64,000 nt of DNA from the NCBI GenBank assembly GCA_027625915.1, contig JANTQA010000047.1, forward strand, positions 4,278,001 through 4,342,000, written 5' to 3'. Below are positions 10,774 to 22,450 of this stretch, piece by piece. The notes under the pieces were generated by a model. It saw only the letters and a list, made by a program, of their open reading frames with translations, was not told the DNA's origin and ran no database searches. Position numbers and translations under genes: made by a program. Within the stretch, counting starts at the first letter, position 1. Each line of letters opens with the position of its first letter. This DNA is from Anaeramoeba flamelloides (lineage: Eukaryota > Metamonada > Anaeramoebidae).

Positions 10774-12684
10774 ATGAGTAAAAATCCTAAAGTTCTTTTT
10801 TATGTCGCAGCGATCAAAAAATCCAAAAAAAAAAACTCGTCTCAAATATCTTATAACGTTGGACAAAAAATCGCTGTTTTAAGAAATAATGAGATTTTAT
10901 GGTTTGGTTATGTTGTTGAAAACGGTCCAAAAAAATCAGGTTATTTTGATCCCGAGTAACTCTTCCAATACTTTTCTTTTTAATTTTTATTTTTATACTA
11001 CTTTCCCAAAAAGGTATCACGAAAAAAGTCATATTCTAACTGGCACTAGTATAAGAAACATTCAATCTTTCGTTTCTTGTTTCTAAATAAATTATAAAAA
11101 CATTGAAAAGTTTAACTTTTAATTTTCCAAATTTTTTTTTCTCTTTTCATAATTCCACTAAAAAAAAAACAAAAACCATACAGTAATGTGTTTCAAATAT
11201 CTGACAGTTTTGTTGACAGTTCCCAAAACGAAAAAAAAAATCACAAAAACAAAAACAAAAAAAACAATAACAAAAACGATTCAAATCTTGACGAAGAGAA
11301 TTCACAAGATTTAGGAATGCTATTGAACACACTTGAAAACAACAAGGGTGCCTTTAAAAAAAATAAAAAAAAAAATTTGAAAGCACCAGTCACAAGCAAT
11401 GGCATCCCACCAAAGCCAAGTGGCAAAAAGCCCAAGATCCGGCAGCGTCCATATGGCGAAAAGCTCTCTATTCTGCAGCAACAAGAAAAATCGCATTCGC
11501 ACCAAGGGAAGAGCACACAAAAGAAACCAAGGATCACTGGCGAACTGTATTTACACAACAATTTCACCTGGCAAGGAAGAGAGATGGAAAAGATTACATT
11601 CACTGTTGAAACATTCATCAAAACAAACAAGCCCGAATATATAATCAAGGGCAAGGTTGACAATGAAAACCTGAGTGTCTGCCGCCAGGGCGAAGACTTC
11701 AAGCTGTTGGGAAAATTTTTACTGGAATACCAGCCGCTGTCCATCCCCGTTCTAAATACCAAAAACAAAAATGTGCCCCCCGAGTTAGTCTTTAGTAACT
11801 TTTTAAACACTGTTGTGAACCACCCGGTCCTGTGGTATACCGACTGCGTGAAGTGCTTTCTTGATCTGCACCGTATGGATTGGGTTGATTTCAAAAAGAA
11901 TGCCAAAGGCATTAACAACAAAACCGAAAATTTGGAATTTCTCACCCAAATCAACCCTAATTTTAAATATAAAAATATGATGCAGGAATATAAAAAGTCA
12001 ATAATATACTTCCAAAAGTACTTGAACACAGTTGAAAAATCACTAAAGCAAATCTTGCATTCTTGGACGAATAATTTGCAAACAGAGACCGTGATGAAAA
12101 AAAATTTAAAAAAGTTTTCCAATTCCTTTGAAAACTTCAAAAACGTCGGGCTTGAATGGAGAGAGCCCAAATCGTATAAAAACCAAGATTTACAGTCAAC
12201 CCTCCAGACCGAAACGGGCATTGATAACTTGGTACAGGCATTCTCGAATGCTACCATTTTCTACCAGGCATCAAACACAAAGAATACCCAGTTTATAAAC
12301 TTAAATATCAATAGCCTCAATTCCGAAATAACAGGATTTAAACATTTGTTCCAAAGAATGGAACACTTGCAAAATAAGGTCAAAAGCCACCACCAAAAAT
12401 ATTTAAAAGCCACACATTCCTCTAATTACAAAACAGCACAATCAGAAAAAAATAAAATGAAATCAAGAAAGGCACAATTAAACCTTTTCCAATTAAGCAT
12501 GCTTGCAGAATCAGAATTGTTTAGACAATCATTGCTAACCAAAATGAACAGCACACTCGAGGAGTTTTTGGAAAATGAAATTAAATGCCACAAAAAAACA
12601 GCAAAGGCTTATCAAAAAGTTTTGGATTCAGTGAAAAGAATCAAAGTTGAAAAGGGGGCTGTTTATAATCCAATCGACAAATAA
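10774..12684 (+). CDS. SH3-PX-BAR sorting nexin, SNX9/18/33-like; two exons 10774-10955 and 11184-12684
   Basis: Joining the exons across a GT-AG intron gives 560 residues, close to animal SNX9 (about 595). The split codon GA|T restores a typical SH3 end: residues 6-66 read as an SH3 domain with SYNVGQKIAVL, EILWFGYVVENG and GYFDPDNVF. After a Lys/Asn-rich linker comes a PX domain (about 197-290) with RQGEDFKLL in place of the RRYSDF phosphoinositide motif, then IPVLNTK and NHPVLWYTDCVKCFLDL. Residues about 310-550 are long helices ending EFLENEIKCHKKTAKAYQKV, as in a BAR domain. Proteins of this class bind phosphoinositides, bend membrane and link dynamin and actin during endocytosis. The GC content of the PX/BAR exon is well above its surroundings. 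An acceptor-like TTTTCACAG lies just before the ATG, so a 5' UTR intron is possible. Without splicing the second exon lacks an ATG near its start. Confidence 0.88.
10956..11183 (+). other. Intron of the SNX9-like gene (228 bp)
   Basis: Donor GTAACT and acceptor CATACAG. The unspliced reading hits TAA immediately at the donor, while splicing completes the SH3 domain in frame. Introns in CCT2 use the same GT/AG ends. Confidence 0.85.
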
Positions 12685-12881
12685 GTTGCTTTGATTTGTT
12701 ATAGTTTGTTTTGGTTAGTTCTGTATGTTGTCAATTTTGATTTTGGTTTTTTTTTTTTAATTTAATGAAATTTTATTTATTTATTTATTATATTTTTAAA
12801 TTTATTATTATTTGTTTTTTTTTGTTTTAAAAGAAATTTTTAAATATTTTGATTTTTAAAAGAGAATATTTAGAGAGAAAA

Positions 12882-12912
<31 letters not shown>

Positions 12913-13794
12913 GGGGATATTTATCCTTATATCTTTTGGTTATTAGAATAAACTAATTTTTCTGAAAAAAGTTAACGAAAAAGAAAAAATAATTATTCCT
13001 TTTTTATTTTTCATAATTTTGTTTTTTGAATGTTTAAGAAAAAAGATCTTTTGACAATTAATAATTGTTTTTTTAGCTTGGGATTTATTCCTTTTTTTTT
13101 ATTGAATAAATCAATAATATGATAGAATATTTGTTTGTATAGTTGTTTATGTATTAGAGATGTTTAATTTCTTCTTTGATTCAAATTGTGATTTTCAATG
13201 AATATCGTCTTTTTGATAATAGTAAACTCCATTTCACTCAAATTTAGCTCAGCCAAAAAAGAAAAAATTCACTTAAATTTTTTTTTTCAGAATCAATCAA
13301 AATATAATTTTTAAAAAAAAGAGAATTTACTGAATTCCAATTAGAGTTACTATTCATAAAAGAAATACTATAAAAAAACTTGGAATTTCAAATAAAAATA
13401 GAATGATAAAAGAATTTTTTAGCCCCTTTTCATTGGAATGTCTTGTGTAAAATTTATCCAATTTCTTTAGAAATTAAAATTGTTGGAAAGAAGATTATTT
13501 AATAGTAAATGTATGGATTTTAAAAGAACACACAAAAACTAACTTTTATTAATGTTAATTGGAAGTTTTTAAATTGTTTTTTTTCAAACGGAATTTTTTT
13601 TTAAGAAAATAACAAAGGAAAGAAGAAAAAAAAAAAGCAAAAAGAAAAATATATAAAAAAAAAAAATTTGCAAAATGAGAAAAAATGATTATGATCTAAA
13701 AATTGAAATTTGAGTTTGAGAAGAAAAATGAATTAAACTAATAGAATGTGTTCTATTTCTTCAATAAAAAATGGTTTTATATTTTTATTTATTT
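12685..13794. other. Downstream intergenic DNA
   Basis: AT-rich, with a (TA)n run at 12890-12912 and A-runs near 13625-13665. I see no gene or shared repeat. Confidence 0.4.
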
Positions 13795-14225
13795 TTTTAT
13801 TTTGAAGGTAGGAATTAAGTCCCCTCCTAAGTTGTTATGTTTTTTTTTTTTCAATTTAAAAGAATTGAGTAAATTTTTTGATTTTATTCTTTTCTTATGG
13901 ATTTTGAAAAAGTACCTTTTGATTTTCTTGAGTTTTTTGTTTATTTTTGAAAATAAAAATATTTTCTTATCAAAAGAACAAATTAAAAAAACTGTCAGTT
14001 AGGATTTCTTGAATTTTCTGTTTATTTCATAAATAAAAAAAAAATACAGTTAGCTTTTCCAGAATTCAAAAGAATTGAGTAAAATCTTTGATTTTTTCTC
14101 CATTCTTTTAAATTTTGGAAAATCGTAGTTAGGATTTTTTTATTTTTCGAAACTTAAAGAAAATTTATTTAATTTTCTTTACATTCCAAAAATTAAAAAA
14201 AAAAACCTACGTACACAAAGGAACA
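13795..14225. repeat. Modular hairpin array, locus 2 (degenerate)
   Basis: It carries the unit CAATTTAAAAGAATTGAGTAAA with its partner ATTTTATTCTTTTC, a TTTCTTGAGTTTTTTGTTTA unit, and CCAGAATTCAAAAGAATTGA followed by its inverted copy. It ends in AACCTACGTACACAAAGGAA. It is related to the arrays at 7.76, 46.3 and 51.65 kb but more diverged. Confidence 0.6.
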
Positions 14226-14926
14226 CTACAACACCCCCCAAGAAAATGAATGATATCTTCAATAAATTCTATGTAAGAATATTTTTTTGATAAGTTGTAG
14301 AATTTTGTTTTTATTTTATTTTTTATCTTGGTATATATAAATAACGTTTTTGATAATTCATGGGGGTTCTAAATTTTATAACTAAAGACGAATTTGCCCT
14401 TTGTAACTCTTTTTTTTTTGTTTTTTATTAAGAAATAAAAGTAAAATCTCCAAAATTTTCGATTTGATTTCTCAGTTTTAAAAAAAAATCCTCGTTAGAT
14501 AATCAAAAATTCAAAAGAATAGAGAAATCTAGAATTTTAGTCAATTCTTTTTAAAAATTAAAAGAAATTTAAATACTCGACAGTACTTGATAAAATTAAA
14601 TCCTTGGCTAGTTTTTGATACGATTATTATTATACATAATAATTTTTAAATATTCTTGTCCTTTCCATCCAGCACTAAACTCTTTTTCAAAAATTGTGAC
14701 TCACCCGAAATAATAAATTGAAAAAAAAATTGTTTCCAAATAGATTAAATTATAAGCATTTTTGATCACAAACAATCTCTTTTTGAAAATTGTATCTAAA
14801 TTCGAAAAACATGGATTCACCACCAAAAATAAATTTAAAATTAATGTGCAAATTGTACATATGTAAAAAAATGATATTATAATTTTTCAGGTTTTTTTTT
14901 GATAAAATTATAGATTTTCATTAACC

Positions 14927-15330
14927 GTTGTGGAAAAAAAGTGAAACACAGTTTTTAATTGGGAACCTTACTGAAAATGGAAAGTAAAATCAATAAAAAG
15001 AAGAAACCAATTAACTTCAAATAATAACCCATTATATTATTTTCAATCAACCCAACTATTACAATTTAAATCTCCTTGATTATCATAATTGTTGGTGTAG
15101 TTTTGGAGATCACAAAAATAGCCAATTTTTTGAACAAATTTTTAATAATTAATCTATCAGAGAAAAGCCCACACTGAAAGATAGTAATTAAAAAAACTGT
15201 TATTATGGCGAATAAACTTCATTTTGTCTTTATTCATTTATTTATTCTTTTTTTCATTGATATTACTTTGATTTTTCAGGTTCTATTAATGTTCCCAATT
15301 AAAAAAAGTGTTTCACTTTTTTTCCACAAT
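14927..15330. mobile_element. TIR element, TTGTGGAAAAAAAGTGAAAC family, copy 1
   Basis: The ends are inverted copies of TTGTGGAAAAAAAGTGAAAC followed by TTTTTAATTGGGAAC. The roughly 400-bp interior, read on the minus strand, matches sequences at about 50150-50480 and 60660-61055, for example the words TTAATTATTAAAAATTTGTT and GTGATCTCCAAAA. It is non-coding, so a MITE-like element. Confidence 0.75.
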
Positions 15331-15396
15331 GAGAATGACGATACTTTTTGGCTATCTCCACATTTGGTTCGGTAACTTGATCAGATATTTGATGTT

Positions 15397-16332
15397 TTAA
15401 GGGACTAGTCTCTATTAAATTTTTTTAGGTAAATTTAATAGAGATTTAGAATTTTTTTTTGACAATGACTTAGATTTGAAATAAAAGTGAAAAACTTCTT
15501 TGTATAGTAATGAAATTTCGATAAATGGCATTCATTAAATTTAGTTATTGTTTTTTAGAAATAAAAAATTTTTCCTTTTTTTCACTTTCTTGAAAGTTGC
15601 TTTTTTTCAACTTTTCGCAAAAATACAAAAAATAAAAAAAAATATGAGCAAGAAAGCAAAAAATTACTATGTTTGTGTAATACCTATAAAAAATAGTTTA
15701 CAAAATAAACCTGAAAAGGTTTTTTTGGATTTGCATGAAAAAATAGTTTGATTCGAAAAAAATATGCAATATCTGCTTTATTCAAAATAAAAGATTTTCT
15801 TTCTTTTCTTGTACCATTCTTTTTTTTCATGAATCTACTTTTTGGGTTTACATTCTTTTGTTTTTGTTGAATACGAAGTTTGAAAAAGTTGTCCAAAATT
15901 ATCATTCAAAAAGTTTTTGTCAGAGTCAAAAAAAATCAACTAAAAGAATAAGAACTATTTTTTAAAAAAGTAATTATTGATAAAACAAATTGGGTTCTTT
16001 ATAGAGTCAAGTTGGATGAACAGAAGCGAAAGAGAAAATATTCACCGCTTTAAATTATTTTTTCGTTTTTCAAAATTAGAATAAATATTATTTTTGAGAA
16101 AATAATTAAATCAAAAATTAATCAAAAAATTCTCAACCGTTTAAAAAATTTTTTTGAAAAAAATTTTTAGAAGTCACTTTTTTTGGCAGTATTGTAAAAT
16201 TTTAAAAAAACAAGAACTAACAGTTCTAAAATTGAAAAAACCCGTCTATTTTCAATTTTTAACATATTTCAAGATAAAGATTCCTTATTTAGTTATTGGT
16301 CAAAAAAAAATTAATAGAGACTAGTCCCTTAA
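15397..16332. mobile_element. Non-autonomous DNA element with TTAA target duplication (piggyBac-like)
   Basis: The two ends are TTAAGGGACTAGTCTCTATT and its inverted copy AATAGAGACTAGTCCCTTAA, about 22 bp of near-perfect terminal inverted repeat with TTAA at both outer edges. Further in, AATTTTTTTTTGACAATGAC near 15450 pairs with an inverted GTTATTGGTCAAAAAAAAAT near 16300. TTAA duplication is the mark of the piggyBac superfamily, although the terminal bases GGG rather than CCC are not the usual ones. The interior of about 900 bp has only short open frames (for instance MSKKAKNYYVCVIPIKNSLQ at 15644) and no transposase motif, so it would need one supplied in trans. Confidence 0.7.
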
Positions 16333-16513
16333 GGAATATGCTATTCCATTTATAATAAGAACCGAAGATGTTTTGTCAGTGAATCGTCAAGAGAAAATCA
16401 AAAATACTGTTTTCCAAATTCCAACAAACCCAAGCATCTCAAATGATAAAAATAATTTCTGTGAAAAAATTATTGATAGTTTTTCACAATCAAAAAAAGA
16501 TTTTAATAAATAA
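16331..16513 (+). pseudogene. Possible coding remnant beside the TTAA element
   Basis: Sixty codons are open with normal-looking composition: RTEDVLSVNRQEKIKNTVFQ, IPTNPSISNDKNNFCEKIID, then SFSQSKKDFNK and a stop. The left side of the element (15345-15396) reads DDTFWLSPHLVR in one frame. It may be an old gene hit by the element, or an upstream part of the PARP-like gene that starts 150 bp on. The product is unknown. Confidence 0.3.
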
Positions 16514-16662
16514 AAACATATTTTCTGCTTTGAAGATTGATCAAACAAAAAATGATTTTAATTTTTGTTTTTATTTTCATTTTTTTTTTTTTTCTTATTT
16601 TGTTTTTGAAAACATTTTTTTTTTTTTTTTTTTACAACACCCTATCATAGATATTCACCAAA

Positions 16663-19600
16663 ATGGATCCAAAAAAATGTGAGGTTTGTAATAACAATAA
16701 ACCAGAATATTTTTGTTCAAAATGTGATTTAACTTTATGTTCATTGTGCAATACAAATGTTCAGAGAAATTTTTTATTTGAAAAACATCAACAATTTCTA
16801 AAAATTCTTGATTGAAGCATTGATTCAATCAGGTTTGTTAAAAAAAGCTTTGTGTTTTATCCTTAAAATTTACAAAAACAAATAACCAAAATTCTCAATT
16901 AAACAAATAGAAAGCAATTGAAGAAAAAGAAACAAAAAAAGAGAATTCAATATTCATAATTAAATGTTATGTTGGCAATTTAAATTACAAAACCACAGAA
17001 AATAATTTAAAAGAATATTTTTCAAGATATTTTAATGTGTACGTGTAATTTTTCCTTTTTTTTTTTGATAACCTTTTCTTTTTTTCTTTTCAGCTATTGT
17101 ATAATTTCGAAAAAAATGATCAAACTGATCTTTATTTAAAAAATAACAAAAATAAATAAAAGAATACAATCAGAAATTGTTTATGATAGATCTGGGCACT
17201 CGAAAGGATATGGGTTTGTAACAATATCGTTCAACCAAGATAAGTCACAAACTGTTATTCAAAAATTAAATAATAGAATGCTTGATCAGTGAAAAATAAA
17301 AATAGTAATTATCCAATTTTCGAAAAACAAACTGAAGCAAAAGAGTTCTGACAACCAACTGAACAAAATGAAATCAAGGGAGCAAATGAATTCTGACAAC
17401 AAATCGAACAAAAGGAAATCAAGTGAGCAAAAAACAAAGGACAAACAAATTACTAACAATAAATTAATTAACAAAACTGATATTAGAGCTAATTCTTTAA
17501 TTAAGACCTTTCAGCAATATGAAAATAAGATCATTAATTTAGAGTTTATGAAATCAACAGAGTATATAATAGAAAAAAAAAAAATCATTTTAAAAAATGA
17601 AAATTTTGAAACACGAACCAAGACGAAAAGATTATTACTCAAATATTTAAGAGAAAAAGTTAGCATAACTCAAAATATTTATTTTCCTCGAGAATTTAAC
17701 CATAAATATCTAAAAAGACACCTTGAATGCAATATATCAAAACATTCTCCAAAAATAGAGATTTCTCTAATTAAAAGAAATTTCGAAGAATTTATCACAG
17801 TCACAGGCGAATCAAAAACAATTAATGGTATAATGGGGATGATTAAACAAACTGAGTATTTCCAATACAGTGAAAAAATTATAAAATTGAAACGGGCTGG
17901 GTTTATTAAAAAAGTGTTATTTGATAGAATTGACAAGAATTTGGGAAAGTTTGATAAAAAGCAAGTAAATTTTTCAATATTTAAAGATCAAATAATAATA
18001 ACAGGTAATAAAAAAGCAGTCCAAAATATTGAGCAAAAAATCCGAGAAATAATGAAAGAATGGCAAACCAAAAAAAATTTTTCATTTGAAAATGAAAGAT
18101 CACAAACCAAACTATTATTTAATAAATTAAAATCTCAGAATTACAAACTAATTAATCAATTACAAAGCAAATATGGTGTTCTTATAAAATTAAGATTCGA
18201 AAGAACTGAAATTGAATTGTCAGGATTTAAAGAAAATATTGAATCACTCAGACATAGGTTTACTGAAATAATCAAAAATTATGAAAAGGAAAGAAAAATA
18301 ATCAATATATCAATTCTGGAAAAACCTAACTTTGAAAAATATTTCCTAACATTATTCTTTCTGAAAAAGTTTAAAAATGGATTTCAAAAAAAGCTTAACC
18401 AAAAGAACCAAACTATAAATTTTGATAGTGAAAAGCAATCATTTATTTTGAAAACAGATCCTGGAGATCAAAATACTTTAAAATCATTTTTTCGATATGA
18501 AATGAAATTGTTCTTGAAAAAAATCTATAAGGAAACAATAGAGATTAGCCCTTTGATTTTACGGGTTATTTTACAAAATAAAAATGAGTTTGTATATTTT
18601 TCGAACACAAACCGAATATTGATCGAATTTCCGAAAACCCACAATTGTGAATATCGTTACCAATTTGAAAATAAGGAAACCTTGTTTGAAATTAATTCTG
18701 GGGATATTCTTGATTTAAAAGCTGATGCAATTGTAAATTATCGGAATGAAAAGTTGTCGAATTTGAAAGGTTTGGCTGGTGTTATAAGCAAAGAAACTGG
18801 GAAGCAATTTGATCTGGAATGTGAACAATATATTAAAAATAATAAGAGATTATTAACAGGTAACGCAATGATGACAGGTTCTGGTGATTTAGCAAATTAT
18901 AACAAAGTTATCAATGTTGTTTTACCAAAGTGGGATAATAAGTAATTATTGAATGTAAACGGCAATTAGCAAAAGCTTATAATTCAGTTATTCAAATAGC
19001 AAACAATAATAATTTAACATTAATAGTTTTTCCAATTATTGGTGTTGCTGGTTATCATAGAGCATTAGATATCTTAATAATAATTGCGCTAGAACAAATT
19101 AAAAGATATTTTTTGGATGAATATTCGAACAACAACAATGGGAATACCTCAAATCAAAATTCGCTTCGACAAATCACATTTTGTAATAAATGTCAACTCC
19201 ACTTTTCAAAACTAGTAACTCAAGCAAAAAATCTCTTTGGGAATTCAAATGTATCTTTAGATTTTGATTATATCCTCCCAAAAGTGAATACGAATAAGAA
19301 TAATAATATCAATCAAAATAAATATTTATGGTCTTGGTGCAAAGATTCTGGAAAATATGAACTTTATTCTCAGGAAAATCAAACCAAAATTAACAGAGAA
19401 TATCCAAATAATAATAAATCAGCAAAATTGATTATTGGAAATAAAAAATATCTCTCAGGTGTTGAATATTCTATAGTGTTTGGTACCATGCAACAAATTA
19501 ATAACAAAACTTCTTTTGTAAGAAAGGTGAAAAAAGTTTTAAATGAAAAATATGCAAAGGATCAGTCTCAGGAGAAAGTCAACACATGTTCCAATATTGA

Positions 19601-20565
19601 AAAAGAGAATCAGAATAATCAAACTATGAACAATTATATTCAAAATATTAATAGTTCGCTGAAATTAAAGATATATGGAATGGTATTAAATAATAATTAC
19701 AAGCGTAATTCACAAAGAATTATAACCAAAATCAATCGGAAAATTGAGAAACATAGTTATAAAGAAAAAATTATTCTCAGAAATTTGAAAATCGAAAATA
19801 TTAATCAAATTATTAATAAATATCATTTGGCTTTTCATATCGTTGAGAAAAAAAAATAATTGAAATAGTTGGTAAAGAAACCAATGTTTTAAAAGCCAAG
19901 TATGATTTAGAAAAATCATTCTTTAATTCTTTATCTTGTAATTTTCCTAATGATTGGACTTCTGACCCGAAGGGTAATGTAACTTTGCAATCAATTTCAA
20001 AATATTCTTCAGAATGGAACAGGATTCAAACAAAAGTAAACCAAACACCCCCCGAGTGTAGAATTAATTGAAATCGAACAAGTCGAAAATCATTATCTTT
20101 GGAAGATTTATCAAAATTCCAAAAATAGAATGTTGATGAAAAATCTTCAAGTGAATGAGATGGAATTATTCCATGGTTCTCGGGAAACAATACCAGAAAA
20201 AAATACATTCTGAAGATACAGGATTTGATATGAGAATATCCAAAAAAGGAATGTGGGGAAAGGGTATATATTTTGCTGTTAATGCGAGCTATTCTAATCA
20301 TTATGCCCACAAAAAAACTAAGTCATCTTCATTTTTTCAAAAAGTTACAAAACAATTTTTTTTAGCCAAGGTTCTAGTTGGTGATTCTATAACCATGGCT
20401 CATACCGATTCATTAGTAAGACCACCTATTAAAAACACTTCACAAGTTTTACAAAATCAAATAATTCTTCATGATTCTGTCAATGGTGTAACCAAGGGAT
20501 CAAAGGTTTACATAATTTATCAAAATGATCAAGCATATCCATATTATTTGATAACTTATAGATAA
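16663..20565 (+). pseudogene. PARP14-like multidomain gene (B-box, RRM, macro, WWE, ART), interrupted in several places
   Basis: In order: 16663-16812 encodes MDPKKCEVCNNNKPEYFCSK followed by CDLTLCSLC, a B-box-like zinc finger. About 16910-17036 gives RRM RNP2 (KCYVGNLNYKTTENNLKEYF). A GT-AG intron follows (about 17039-17095), then RNP1 (SKGYGFVTISF) near 17200. 17368-18942 is a long KH-like region leading into a macro domain (INSGDILDLKADAIVNY, LLTGNAMMTGSGDLANYNKV). The macro domain continues in another frame after 18943 (LIVFPIIGVAGYH). A WWE domain lies at about 19325-19540 (WSWCKDSGKYELYSQ, VEYSIVFGTMQQINNKTSF). The ART domain is at about 20090-20562: ELFHGS (His), GKGIYFAVNASYSNHYA (Tyr), then KVYIIYQNDQAYPYYLITY, where Val occupies the third triad position, predicting mono-ADP-ribosylation. 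Breaks: stop at 16813, frameshift near 18943, an A9 run at 19857, a C6 run near 20045, and an A-run near 20200. The breaks at runs could be sequence errors; otherwise it is a pseudogene. Confidence 0.8.
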
Positions 20566-20995
20566 TAAAATAATTTGAAATCTTTAAAAATATTAGTATA
20601 ATATTGTTAATGATAATCATTGTGTTTTACCTTCTTTTCTTTAAAATTGTGTATAATCATATGGTTTCTTTAATTATTTTTTATTTTTTAAAAAATTAGA
20701 TAACATCATTTTTATGTTAGACTTGTCTTGATCTTTGATTATTTTGATTTTTTTCAAAAAAAAATTCAATTTTACAGAAATTATTAAACTTTATATCTCT
20801 ATAAAAGAGATTTTGGTCATACTATTTTTTTTTTTTAATCTTATTTCCTGAAAATGAAAAAAAAAATTTATTCAACAATTTTTAAATAGAAAGTTAATTT
20901 ATTTTTTAAATTGTAATTTATTTTTTAACATTTCAAGATATTTATTTTGATGTTTTTTTTTTTTTTTAATGGGAATTTATACAATAACTATTAGA

Positions 20996-21622
20996 TAAAC
21001 TATTTTTCAATGATTTTTAGTCGCTTGATAATGTTAATTGGAAGCAGATTTGAGATTTTATCTTTCATATTCTCATCAAAAAAATATTTTTCAAATTTTA
21101 GATGAGAATCATTTTTTCAAATTTTGTAAATTTTAGTTTTGCTTTTTCAAATTTTTTTTTTCTTTTGTTTTTCTTTTTTTTTGTTTCAAAAAATTTTTCT
21201 TTTTTTTTTTTTTTTTTTTTTTTTCTTTTTTCTTTGTTTCAAATTTTTTTTTGAAAAAGATCATGTGGAAATAGAAAAGATGTTAGAAAACGCAAATAAT
21301 TACTTAGAAAAGTTTGAGTATTTAATGTCTTTTAAAATGAAGTCAATTAATAACAAAAAATATTCTTGTTAAATTTTGTTTCAGTGATAGTTCAGTAATA
21401 AAAAATCAGTAATGGTCATTTGAAAATTTTGACACTTTTTTTTTAGGTTTTTTTTTTTTTTTTTTTTTAATATTTAATATATCAGGCTTTTATATATTTA
21501 GAATGACTTAAAAGTGAATTACCAATCAAATCTAATTATAAGCTGTCTCTTGAATAGTATGGGATATCGTTTTTTTTCAATTTATTATTTTAGCTGAATC
21601 ACAATTTTTGAAATTGAGTTTA
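20996..21622. mobile_element. TIR element with internal poly-T, copy A
   Basis: The ends are TAAACTATTTTTCA and, inverted, GAATCACAATTTTTGAAATT...GAGTTTA, with TA at each edge. The centre has a long T run, then GATCATGTGGAAATAGAAAA and a stretch that reads DHVEIEKMLENANNYLEKF. The far half contains TCAGTGATAGTTCAGTAATA and AGGCTTTTATATATTTAGAA. The same order is seen at 48429-49036 and 52556-53129. It is a non-autonomous DNA element; the open stretch is probably not a gene. Confidence 0.7.
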
Positions 21623-21751
21623 TTAACTTCATAAAAATATCGAATTTAAGAGCAAAAAGAGAAGAAAATTATGGAAAACAAAGGGAAGGTAAATGCGTAA
21701 AAAGGTAATTGAATTAGAACAGATCTAAAAAGAAAAGAAAAAAACACTAGT

Positions 21752-21778
21752 ATATATATATATATATATATATATATA
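21752..21778. repeat. (TA)n microsatellite
   Basis: About thirteen TA units. Confidence 0.9.
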
Positions 21779-22421
21779 CTTTAATAATAATAAATACTTT
21801 AATGTTTTTTCCTTAATTTTCTTAATCTTCTTTATTTTTTATTATTTTATTCGCAATTTTAAAAGTTTTTGATATATCAACTGAATAGTATAAATGAAAC
21901 AGGTTACGTTTTTAGAAAAATAAAATGAAACCAAAAAATAAAAAAATAGAGGTTTTGATAAGAAACTATATTATCAAAATGTTAACAATTAATTCACAAT
22001 AATATGAAAAAATCTCAATTAGTCGTAATTTATCACATAAAAAAAAAAAAATCTTATAATTCATTTTATCACGAAAAATCATAAAATCGTGATTTTCCAC
22101 ATTACTGAGATAAAATAATTAGAACCAAAAATGAATAATTATTTTTTTGAAACCGCCTGATAAAAATAATCACTTTACTTTTACAAAGTTTTGAGACTTT
22201 TATAATACTTTTTCTTATAAAAAAATTGATAAAATGGCTTTAAGGATAGTAAGGTGTTTGAAAAGCTTGAAATACACCAAACTTTATATAAGGTATAGGA
22301 TTTTTTGTATTTGTAATAAAAAATAATTACTTTTTATTTTTTTTTTTAACAAAATATAAAATCTCAAATAATTTTTATGCTTAAACAAATAATTATCCAT
22401 TTTAAGAATGACTTAATTATA

Positions 22422-22439
22422 AAAAGATCTCATTTTTTT
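22422..22439. repeat. Target-site duplication of the LINE, left copy
   Basis: AAAAGATCTCATTTTTTT, identical to 28933-28950 at the other end of the element. Confidence 0.85.
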
Positions 22440-22450
22440 TTTATTGTAAT

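Noticed and set aside
21139-21372. Open frame starting in a T run
   Set aside because: The first half is poly-Phe from the homopolymer; the remainder is discussed as a possible conserved tail of the element, not as a gene.
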